Source: Gonapodya prolifera JEL478
Lineage: Eukaryota > Monoblepharomycota > Monoblepharidomycetes > Monoblepharidales > Gonapodyaceae
Reading direction: 5' to 3'
Length of the DNA: 29,928 nucleotides
Assembly (NCBI GenBank): GCA_001574975.1
Contig: KQ965872.1
Span: forward strand, 62,678-92,605
Under the pieces are notes generated by a model. It worked only from the letters and a program-made list of their open reading frames with translations, searched no databases and had not been told where the DNA came from. The position numbers were made by a program, and so were the translations under genes. Of the stretch, positions 19,859 through 29,928 are shown in pieces; position 1 is the first letter of the stretch, and each line of letters starts with the position of its first letter.

Positions 19859-22800
19859 ATGGCAGCAAGCGCGGGCGATCGCGGTCCACCAAGCACTCCG
19901 CCGCGAGGAGGTGGGGGTGGAAAACCAGCGACAGCCGGAGGAGAAAAGCCCACGCCAGCCCAAGCACAAGTACCATCCGTTCCCCCGCACGTGCACGAGC
20001 AGCTGTTCACGACGGGAAAGGTCAACACGCCAGAAGCAAAGGATGTGGGCGCGTTTGGTGGGAGGAGGTTTTTGGTGAGGGTTGAAACTGTCATGTTCGG
20101 CAGAGAGTCTTGTCTCAATCCTTTCTGCGACGTGCGGTGGCGGGCGGCCACTCGACTCGGGCGACGACGGGATTCCTTCCTCCACCACACCCCGGCCCCG
20201 ACCAATTAGGCGTACGGCACGGGCGACTCCGTGATAATCTACACCCTCGAGTTTGTCCACGTCCAGTCTCTGTGCTGGAGCGAGAACAGCGGGGCGACAG
20301 TCTCGGCAGTGTCAGTTTCCTCGGTGGATGGCAAGGTACGCCCACTTTTCTGAAAGGGGAGCGAAGACTCTCGAATTGTTTTAACGCCCTCCTACCTCGT
20401 GGCGAACTTTCAGATTGCAGCGGCGTATGGACCCTCCGTGGTGGTGTTCTCGCCCCGATTCGTCGAGCCCAGCGACCCGCGCCGGCAGCCCAACGTGCGG
20501 TGGAATATCGAAACTGCACTGTCACACGGATTCCAAGTGAAGTCACTGAGCTGGAGCTGTGATGGTGAGGAGGTGGTGGCTCGTTTCGCGGTATGGTGCT
20601 TGACCTTGTGTCTCGTGGCTGATTGACGGGGACGATAGGATCCTTGCTTGTTGCTGGAAACTCGGTCGCGATTTGGCAGGTTCGGAAAGGAGCTGAACCC
20701 AAGATTGTCTGGAGCATCGAGTAAGATACTTCTGGTCTCGATCGGTGTCCTCCATCTGTTTTTGACCCTTCGTGTTGGCCGCCAGGCTGGCAGGACCAGT
20801 CGAGCGCGCGTCGTTTTCACCAGACGGGATGCTCTTCTTTACCTATGGCCCTGTAAGTGTGGTCGCGTTCGCAACACGATGGTATCACCTTGTCCAAGCA
20901 CCATTCGCTTCCTGATTTCAAGTTTGATCGACTCGTCAAGATTTGGTACAAGCGGACATCTGATTCTCGTGAGTAGGCCGAGGGGCCAACGCGATCCTCA
21001 ACTCAAGGTTTATAACACACCACATGTCTCGGCCAGTATCATCAAAGCCTCCTCTTCCCACACCCGAACCCCCACGCTACGACTTTCTGTACTTGTCGCA
21101 CCCACGATCTGTGCTCTACTGCGAATGGCGCAAGACCGTGAAACATCTCCGGTGAGTCACCAATGTCTTAGGTTTCCGCGTCCTCACCCGTCACTCATTC
21201 GCTTCCACTTCCGCCATGAAGAGCCGTCGAAGACAACGTCCTGCTCACCATGTGCCGCGACCACGTCGCGCGGCTGTGGACCGAAATGTCCGTGGACAAC
21301 GCGGCGCCGACGTTTCATTTGGCGTGCTCGTTCGACAGGAATACCGGTGGGGGGCTCGACGGGCTCGCAAGTCCCCACACGGCTGGAAACGGACACCCCA
21401 CCATAGCGCATTTCGAGATGCCTGCCGTGCACTTCCTGGACCAGCACGAGGTCATGGCCGCGATCGAAGGCAAGGTGGACCGGGAAGCCGATCGGCGGCG
21501 CGATGTGCATAGTCAGAGACCCGGGCATTCACGGACGGCGTCAGGGACCGTAATCGAGAGTTCAAGTCCAAGTCCCACGAGTCTGGGGCGGGGCGGCCTG
21601 GTGGGACTTGGTGAGGGGAAGAAGGTCCGGAGGCTGCGAGAGGCCATCAGAGAGCATCCGGATATGTTGATGCAGGTGTTTGGCGACGGGACGGTGGTGA
21701 TGTGGGGCGTGCAGGTGAGTGCTGATCCGGTGCTTATTCGAAATACATGGATGCATATTTCAAAAACGCCAACATCCACGTGCGCAGAACCTCACGACTC
21801 ACCCCCGCCGGACACCAAAAGTGAACGTCATCATGCGGATCGCGAACGGGTTGAACCCGGACGACCACGAGTTCTTCTCCGACACACCGCTCGTGTTTCA
21901 CGATGATTTCGCTGTTCGCGGGGGATCCGTGTACTACCCTACGGAGCTTGTGTTTGTGACGCGGAACCCTAGAGGAGTGATGAACGTTTACGTGCAGAAC
22001 CTGGAGGAGTTTCTGGCCGCTGACCGGGAGTTGTCGCACGTGAGACTCCATCGCACCTTGGCGGCAAGCCCTGGCGGTACCCGTAAGCTCGAAAAGCATC
22101 CCAACCTCGGATATGTCGCCAGCATCGGAGTGTTTGGGGACGTGGTCGTGTGGAGAATCGGTGCACCGATGGTGGGAGTGCGGAACAAGCAAGTCATGAA
22201 CTACCTTGGAGACGTGCGAGGCGTTCGGGGCAAGGCCAAGTCTGTGAGCTGGCTCTCGCATGGACCGTTTCTGCTCGTTGCAGATGACGGTGGCGTAACT
22301 GTTCAAGCCGTTGTCGGTGACCAAATCGTGGAAAACGGACGACTTCCGGACTATGACGGTCGCAAGAGTCTCAAAATGTTGTGGGGCTTTATCGACGTTG
22401 ACGATGTGCTGTCGGGTGAAAGTCAAACCAAGTATTTGGAAAGCTCGGATGACGAGAAGGACAAGGCAGAGTCTATACTGCTTGCGTCCGACGAAGAAAC
22501 AGGGCCCAGGACCTCTTGGGTGGTGGGTGTTGGCGAGGACGGCGACTGCTGGATTTGGAAATTGGAGACAGCAGGTGAGCTTGCCTAGGGTCGTCTGTCA
22601 TTATCTCAATTGACCAGGGACGTGTTATCGTGCAAGAATCAAATATCAACCGAATCGGCTCCGCCACCACATTCAAGCTTCCCGAAATGGGCGATAATAG
22701 CGTGCTCTTTGCATTTCCCACAAACATCTTTTCGGCTTTGTATGCACCCTATGCCGTGCCTGGAGGCCACCTTTTCGGGACGTATATGTCAAACGGTTTG

Positions 22801-25800
22801 CTATGTTTTTGGGACACTGCCGGCTCCTCATTTACTTCGGCGACCAGAACCTCTGGTAGCGCTTTCGTGCTGATATCCGAATCGGACTTGGGTGGCATTG
22901 CGGCATCGTCAGTTAAGCAGATTGCTGCGAACGCTCTGGGCAAGGTTGCAGTCGCATTTCAGAAAGAAGGTGTTGATACTGTGGAGATATGGGAGTATGA
23001 AACGACTGGATGGAAACTGGAGCTTGAAGACACTATAGATCGACGATCGAACGACCAAATTGTCGCAATGGATTGGTACCTCACTGGAGATTCCCAATCT
23101 CTCCTGGCTCTAGCAACCTCCTCTCATATCCGCACATACTGCGCCTCGAGGAAAGAGTCGGTTACATTGGTGCTGGATATGCGTCCGGAGCCATGGCGCT
23201 TGATCAATGAAATAGAACTTCAAACCTCAGGATCAGTTTTGGACGTCTCTTGGCTGTATGATGGCAGTATTGGTATTGCCACTACACGAGAGCTTGTTGT
23301 CCACAACAAGTGGCTCTCTGATTTTTCAGTCGGTGAGAATTAATTTGCGGAACCCGATGTCAAAGGTGTACGTGCAAAATTTTGCAACGCTCAATACCTT
23401 CCAGTCCGCGACGACGAAAGATCTATTAAAGCTCTTACCATCTTTAACTTGGCTACTCGCATTCATGGTCGCCTTCCTGATCACCATCCGATGTTGCTTG
23501 TGAATTACCTCGGTAAGTGATACTCTCATTTTAGAGGAATATCATTTTCCCCCTTTGCCACCCATTTACCTTCCGACTCTCCAGTCTGGGGTCGATACGA
23601 CCTTACCAAGTACTCTCTTGCCTTAGGTGAGGAACCTCAAGCTGCTGCAGTTTGCCTTATTCAGCAGTCAACAACGTACTTGATTCATGACTTTCTGCTA
23701 CCAAGTATTCCGCTACGTGAAGCTGCTGAGCGATGCAAAGCATGTGACTTCACTCGACCATGTTCCTATGCCCCTTTGGAAGTTTTTCGATGACATCGCA
23801 GAGGTAATGTCCTCTTTTGGCTAGTACTGCGTTCGTTCAAAATCGTGAACTCAATCTTATGACAATAATAGGAGGACGAGCAAGAAGAAACAAAGCAGAA
23901 CTACGACGAACTCTTTGATGATCAAACGGAGTGCGTTATGCTCCCGAAACGGGGGTCGGATCCACTATCAATAACATCCCTGCCCGAAGTAGACAAAAAG
24001 ATGCCAATGTGAACATTGACGCTGAAGATTCGCAAGAACTTATTGAACTTTTAACACAGGTAAATTGGTCGAGCACGTTCTCGTTTTGATGAACCTATCC
24101 ACTAACCGCGGATGGCTCAAGGTGCAATTACCGAATATAACAAGTGTGCAACAGGCAAGGGGGATTGCATGAATCGTATTTTTTGTCTGAGTGTAACATT
24201 TCCTTGGAACTGCAGACTATCTTAATGTCTGTCGTGGACACCCTTACCCAGATTGAGGCTCAAAAGCGTAGTCTCGACTCAAATGGAGCTCGCTTCGTGT
24301 TGTTTCTGAGATTGTATCTGTACATGGCCAAAGCACTTCCTCCTCAGTATCGTCCAACCGAGCTTCAATCTAGGGATATTGCATGGGCATATTATTCTGA
24401 GTCGCAAGATGTTCTGATTGAAACGTGTTCAAACTCGTATGGAGGGAAGATTACGTGGCAAAATGCCAAGCTTCTTGGCATGGGCTATTGGATTAGAAAG
24501 TGAGTTCATCGACACACGATAATCCCCCTGCCAAACTTATCCGTCTCCTCAGTCTGGACACGTTGAAAAAATTCGTCGAAACGCTCGGGCGCAATGCTTA
24601 TCTCGGAGGAGGTGGTGAAGACCGTGACCCCGTATCCTGTGCGATTTGGTACGCTGCGTTACGGAAAAAGAAGATTTTGCATGGTCTCTGGAAAACAGTC
24701 TCGAGTGAGTCGATTTGTTTTAACTGTATTGATGTTTGTACTCGGTAGCGTGATGAACTGGCTTTTCGACATTAGATCATCCAGAACAACCAGCAATGGT
24801 TAAGTTCTTAACCAACGATTTCAGGTAAGTTTAAGCTCCACGCAGTTGGAACTTTGGAATTTTTATGATACGTTTTCGTCTAACATCGTACAGTGAGGAG
24901 AGGTGGCAGAAAGCTGCATCGAAGAATGCCTACGCCCTTATGTCAAAGCAACGATTCGGTGAGGCGCGTTTGACTAAATACTGCCTGAATGGCAGTGGCT
25001 TCATTGAATGCATGAATTTCTTTACAGAATATGCTGCAGCTTTCTTTCTTCTCGGCGATCGCCTAAAAGATGCGATTTCGGTTTGCCTCAACAAGTTGGA
25101 AGATCCCCAGCTCGCGCTTGTTATTGCAAGAGTGTATGAAGGTTCGGATCGATATTTTGATTGACACGGAAAATACTCGCCGAAACAACCTCATTCCTTG
25201 GGCCTCAGGGGATGATGCCCCTTCTGTTCGAAGTCTCATCATGGAAACAATTCTTCCTCGAGCGTACAATGAGTATGACCGCTGGACAAGTTCACTTATC
25301 CTTTCACACTTAAAGCAACGTGAAAAGGCGTTGTTTGCGCTTGTGGTGAGGCTTACTGGTTGAACCTTAACTAATGGTGAATATTCACCTCTTCGCTTTT
25401 GCAAGCTTCCTCTGGAAGAAGCTCTAAGTGGATTTACGCCGACTACAACTCCTCCTACCAACAAGGATTTCATGGATCCCTCTATACTTGTTCTCTACGA
25501 ACATCTCAAAAAGAGCTACGCTGCGCTTAGATTCTATCCGACTGTTCCCAAAGAAGCAGAGAGAGCATTTATCCTAAAAGGTGTCATTGGGTATGAGCGA
25601 ATGGGCCTTCCGGCGCTCTCCCTCAAGACCATTCGACACTTCTTAGGAGATCTAGACGAAACTCGTGTGTGGGATGCAAGTGTGACATCCCTCACAACAC
25701 GGAGTTCAACCGTCGATTGGAGCAATCTGAGTGGACGACGTCTCTCATTCGAGGCCGTTGCATCTGGCCATTTGGATGGAAACGCAGCTACACCCAAAGA

Positions 25801-28800
25801 CCTCGAAGGTGCTCTTGGGGATGTTGGACGGAAGGTAGATGAGATAGACTGGAGCGAGCCTGTGTCACATGAGCATAAATCTTCCGCCATCGACTGGAGT
25901 GAGCCTGTCGCAACTGTGCAAAAGACTTCAGCGATTGACTGGAGCGAGCCAGTATCGCAACAGAAGGCTGGTGCAATTGATTGGAGCAAACCTGTTTCGC
26001 AGGAGAAAGCGACAGATTTTGATTGGAGCGAACCGGTTTCAAAAGTTGAAGAGCAGAAATCATCGAACTTTGATTGGAGCGAACCTGTTTCGCAGCAGAA
26101 AGCGACAGATTTTGATTGGAGCGAGCCGGTGTCAAAAGTTGAACAGAAATCCTCAAACTTTGATTGGAGCGAACCTGCGGGAACACAAAAGGGTGTTGAT
26201 TGGAGTGTCCCCACATCACCTGGCCACCCAGATGGAATATTATCGTCAGATGGTCTTAAAAACGATGGGCACATCAATTTCGGACAGCAAGTTGCGAAGC
26301 CACAGGCTTCCGAAACTCATCCGACCTCCATCAAACAAAGTCAAAGCGGTCCTCTTTCACGAAAGGAGAGGGCCGCAACCCGTAACTTTCGATTATTCAA
26401 GTGGGTTCTCGGAATGAGGGTTCTGCAGGTGCGTGGGAGATTGGTGGAGGGCTACCATCTCTTAACTAAATTATACATTGTTGGGTTTGCGGAACTTTAA
26501 CATCCCAGGCGGCCTGTCGTTCTGTGGCCACGGTGTTTGATAACTATGATACCGTGAAGTCGGATCCGGTGTTTCATTCCTACTATGAGAACACAAGAAC
26601 TGGGTTCTTCCATATGTGTGATGCGATTGACATGCCTCTTCCAGTATTAGGTGAGATTGTTGTCTTTTAGATTAAATGCGGTAGCATTGCCAAAAGGCTA
26701 ACTTCTTTCGCAAGAGCGTGTCCTAAACGCCCGTTGCCGTGAGATAGAAAGTCCGACTGCGTATATCGAGCTACTGCCACTTTCCGGAAACCTGGCACGC
26801 TATTCCAGAGAGTTAACATCATTCATGATAGCCGAATGCAACAATGCCTCCGCTTTGACCTTTGACGTCTGCAACCGTGACATTCCCGAGACATTCACGA
26901 AGTTTTTGACTGTTTTCTCGAGGTAAGTTTGCGTCTTTTGGGTAACGCCACGACCCGACTAAGAAAGACGGTTACAGACGACTCTTGGCGTCCTTGTCAC
27001 GATGGGCGGAAAAGTTGGACCCTACCGAATCTCGAACCGCAGTCGATAGCTGCATTCCACAAACAGCTGTAACTTCATTCGTTGTTCAAGCCGTAGTCTG
27101 CTGCATGTCACGCAATTGGCGTACTGTGCAAAATATTGTGTCGATCGCCTATCGCTTCTTTGAGTCTTTGAAGCGACAATCTCTTCCGGATATATACACA
27201 GAGATCTCTAAACTACTTCAAGACGAAGAGGTTTGTTCCGTGACCACGCTATGTTCCTTCTGGATTCTTCTGTTATGTTTCTGTCTTGTAGCTTGAAATC
27301 AATGTTGGCGATGATTACGACGAAGAGGAACTGGATCTCAGGACTGGAGAGGTCATTCATCGAGCATCCTCGGCGGAGAGAGAGCGACATACACAAGACG
27401 TCGTGGCTTACATGTGAGAGTTTGCACGCCAGTTCATCGATCCACGAAAACTTAACAGCAACGCGGTCAGGGTTACTTATCAAATATCGTCTTATTTGGA
27501 GGACTATATGAGGGCCCTTGAAGAAAGTGGAGCGGGTAGGTTCCTTCAGCCTTTCACAGAGCTGCTGAATATTGATCATACTCCATGCCATAAATTCAGA
27601 CGAACTGTTCGCATTTGTACGCGATGGATTACTTCGGTCGCTCTCCACATTTCTGGTCGAAACTGGAAAACGTCTCACTAGTCGCGAGGATTTCCGAGAA
27701 GGTGCTTACTTGTCGATTAAAGAACACTGAAACCCTTTTCACCGATGTCACGATGCTCTTGCAGGATTCACTTCTTTGGAGTCTTTCCGAAAATCTCTTC
27801 AAGACAATGAGCTACGCCGAACGGTTGCGCTTCTTAAGACGATGGCTGAGCCGGAGATCCCGTTCTCGAAACTCGCTCACAGCGGCACGTCATCGTCAGA
27901 CGACACCGGCATGGTAACACCCACGCGACGCCGGCGAGAAAGCGAAATCATTTTCAAGGAACCCGAACTTATCGGAAGCTTTGCCATCAATCATGTAAGT
28001 TTTGCAACAATGCGCGACCTCACCATGCTACACATTCCGTTTTCGAACTGTACAACTAGGCGGACGATAATGTTATGGCGATCGGAACAGGAGCTCGAGT
28101 ATACGAGATTGATATTGATGTTGCGACCTTCGGAGGGGCGGTAAGTGAGACAGTTTGCGGGTTATGGCCTTCTCCTTTGACTTTCCCTTTTCCGTTCACC
28201 AGACAGCCAATGTCAGTCACCATGACCAAATAAGGCCCAGTCAAGATGATCCATTGATGAGAGCCGAAAAGCACCGCTCCATTAGTGAAGCCTCACTTGG
28301 AATGGGTGGTGGTTATGGAAGTGAAACATCGTCGTTGCACAGTCGGGAGAGCAGCCGGTCCAAAAGCACACTGGATCGCTTGACGAGCTCAGCCAGGATC
28401 ACAAGGGCTCTGAGCTCCGATAACCTTGGAGTAGCTCCAAGCAAACCTTCTCCGACTCCTCTGAGAAGATCCAACTCGTTCCAGGCTTGTAAGAATGGAA
28501 TTTGAAGATCTATCACACACATTATTTTACGATTTAACGTTTTGTTTATTTAGCTAGGGCTATGCGAGATGGTCTTATACTTTCTCGTGAGATCCCGGGA
28601 CTCGCTTATCTCGAACCACACCCCTCAATGAGCTATTGTGAGTTGAAATCGGATCCATATTGTTGATTGATAAAGACGCTCACAGAAACGTACTATTACA
28701 GATCTCGTAGCTGTTTCTGAGGGATCAAATCACTCTCTTATTCTTTACCAATACGGACAAGTGGCACCTCTCATTAAGTACACCGCCCCGACAGCAAATC

Positions 28801-29700
28801 GAATCACGAAGGTCCGCTTCGACGCTCTGGGCCAAGTCTTTGGAGCCACTGATAAGAAAGGGGACCTTTTTCTCTGGAAATTCGAGACTTCACAGTCTGC
28901 AATTACACCGTACCTCGTGTTCAACTGTCATAATGGCGGGGTCCACGATTTTGCATTTTTGGGCTCCACCAGTCTCATTGCAACTGCGGGACTCTCCACA
29001 AACAATCACAATGTTTGTATTTGGGATACCATGATGCCCGAACCAAAGAGAAAAGTGAAATGTAGGTGTCGGAATCAGATTCGGTTCATGCCGGTGCTGA
29101 TCAAGGATTTTATTGTGATTTTTAAGCTTTTCCAGTGAATGAAAGTGGCGCATATTCACTGGCATTTTCGACGAGGCATCAGCTACTTATATCCGGAGGA
29201 AAGAAGGGTGATATCTGTAAGTGGAAAATCTGTTGGAGGTACACTGCAAGATCTGGTGAATTGATGTGCATTCTTAGCGGTCTTTGATATTCGCCTGCGA
29301 AACCTTGTGAATACGTTCCAAGCGCATCAACTTATGGTCAAGTCACTTTCTGTCGACGAAGACAATGATTTCTTGGTATCTGGCTCAACGGATGGAGACG
29401 TCAAGATTTGGGATATCAAAGACTTCAACCAGGCCGACGTTTGGAAGAACGTTCACGCTAAACAACATGTGCTCAGAGTGCCTGGCGATGGTCGCGGTAG
29501 TCCTGTGAGTGGGCTTGAAGTTTCATCCTGTTTGAAGCCGTGAATGGACTAACGATGGCTTCACCCGTGAATTCTTCTATTACCAGATCGGCACATATGG
29601 AGTGACAGATATGGCAGTCATTTGTGGAGTTCTTTACACCTGCGGCGCAGATGGTACAGTTCAACGCGGAATCATCCGTCCCCCGAGTGCTGACGCATGA
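19859..29700 (+). CDS. RAV1: RAVE complex subunit Rav1 / DmX-like WD40 protein
   Basis: Thirty-seven exons join in phase to about 2452 residues. Landmark exons: 19859-20074, 21222-21714, 21788-22570, 22618-23332, 24216-24499, 25406-26428, 26978-27230, 27765-27994, 28702-29061 and 29587-29700. Rav1, with Rav2 and Skp1, promotes reassembly of V-ATPase V1 onto Vo; the animal relatives are DmX and rabconnectin-3. The N-terminal WD40 region shows YLSHPRSVLYCEWRKTVKHL. The Rav1 C-terminal domain (Pfam PF12234) spans about residues 700-1340, with LPDHHPMLL, VPMPLWKFFDD, DPVSCAIWYAALRKKKILHG, FLTNDF, RWQKAASKNAYALMSKQRF and EYAAAFFLLGDRLKDAI. A DWS-motif array follows (about 1440-1607). From about 1966, EIIFKEPELIGSFAINH opens a second WD40 region that includes VSGSTDGDVKIWD. 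Points to check: the junction at 22571/22575, a GC-AG intron at 24155-24215, and an in-frame TGA at 27415 that I place in an intron (27352-27432). Confidence 0.93.
25715..26220 (+). repeat. Array of ten DWS(E/K)PV-type motifs in the RAV1 homologue
   Basis: Within exon 25406-26428 the motif DWSxP recurs with spacers of 9-16 residues: VDWSNL, then IDWSEPV three times, IDWSKPV, FDWSEPV three times, FDWSEPA and VDWSVP. Spacers are variants of SQQKATD, SKVEQKSSN and SHEHKSSA. The last copies form a duplicated double unit (KATDFDWSEPVSKVE plus QKSSNFDWSEPV). The motif is more conserved than its spacers. Confidence 0.9.
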
Positions 29701-29748
29701 CACATAAATAAGCTATGTAATAGTGGATAATGTTGTACGTGGAATGTA

Positions 29749-29928
29749 TCAAATTCGTTCTTTCTCGATGATGCATTTTTTGAGTGGTTTTTGTTGCGAA
29801 GGGCTTGCTCGATCACCCTTCCACCGCAGCTTGTTGGAAGATTGACCATGAACTTCCAGAACTTTGACTTGACCGTTAGTAGCGATGCCACCAACTTGCT
29901 GCTCTAATCGATACAAGTCGTAATCGAG
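29749..29928 (-). CDS. C-terminal end of an unrecognised gene (3' partial)
   Basis: The minus-strand frame is open from the window edge to a TGA at 29749-29751, giving 59 residues. It includes YRLEQQVGGIATNGQVKVLE and ends in a Lys-rich tail. Composition and length without stops favour real coding sequence. The stop lies 48 bases past the convergent RAV1 stop, which is a common spacing in compact fungal genomes. I do not recognise the family. No intron is needed in the visible part. Confidence 0.45.
   Translation of the reverse strand, partial: LDYDLYRLEQQVGGIATNGQVKVLEVHGQSSNKLRWKGDRASPSQQKPLKKCIIEKERI

Noticed and set aside
27415-27417. In-frame TGA taken as proof that RAV1 is a pseudogene or that TGA is recoded
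   Set aside because: All other exons stay open and family motifs continue to the C-terminus. TGA is used as the normal stop in POM152, the GFA gene and the CBM1 gene, and an in-phase intron explains it.

Overview
The window looks like nuclear DNA of a filamentous or zoosporic fungus. The evidence is dense spliceosomal introns (mostly 47-90 nt, GT-AG, with at least one GC-AG), a fungal-type cellulose-binding module (CBM1), a fungal nuclear-pore protein (POM152) and a RAVE/DmX V-ATPase regulator. The intron density (36 introns in one gene) and the mix of families fit an early-diverging (chytrid-like) fungus best, but a basidiomycete cannot be excluded. All exon structures here are my own conceptual splicing. 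Junctions were chosen so that phase is kept and family motifs join across them, and no transcript supports them.

Left part (1-7078): the first exon of a CAP-Gly microtubule-binding protein runs off the left edge on the minus strand. Next to it lies a broken, internally deleted copy of a multi-pass membrane protein. Its intact relative (UPF0658-like) follows at 1815-4240, with a long repeat-bearing N-terminal extension. A membrane-anchored tocopherol cyclase-like protein lies at 4568-5979, and then about 1.1 kb without a recognisable gene.

Middle (7079-13493), minus strand: a modular surface protein with signal peptide, CBM1, poly-proline stalk, one transmembrane helix and a long Ser/Pro-rich cytoplasmic tail. 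Its layout recalls WSC-type wall sensors. Upstream is a single-pass LEA-2-like protein. A decayed Sel1/TPR gene on the plus strand (about 12298-13010) carries several frameshifts and a nonsense codon.

Right part (13494-29928): POM152 (minus, 12 exons, 1470 residues) shares a short divergent upstream region with a small GFA/CENP-V zinc protein (plus, 4 exons, 138 residues). Then comes a complete RAV1/DmX-like gene (plus, 37 exons, about 2452 residues) with two WD40 regions and an array of ten DWS-type motifs. The C-terminal end of an unrecognised minus-strand gene lies at the right edge.

These are mostly housekeeping genes for unrelated jobs (microtubules, nuclear pore, V-ATPase assembly, Golgi or endomembrane). 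I see no operon-like logic and no mobile element. The most novel-looking item is the CBM1 transmembrane protein; the DWSEPV array in the RAV1 homologue is second.
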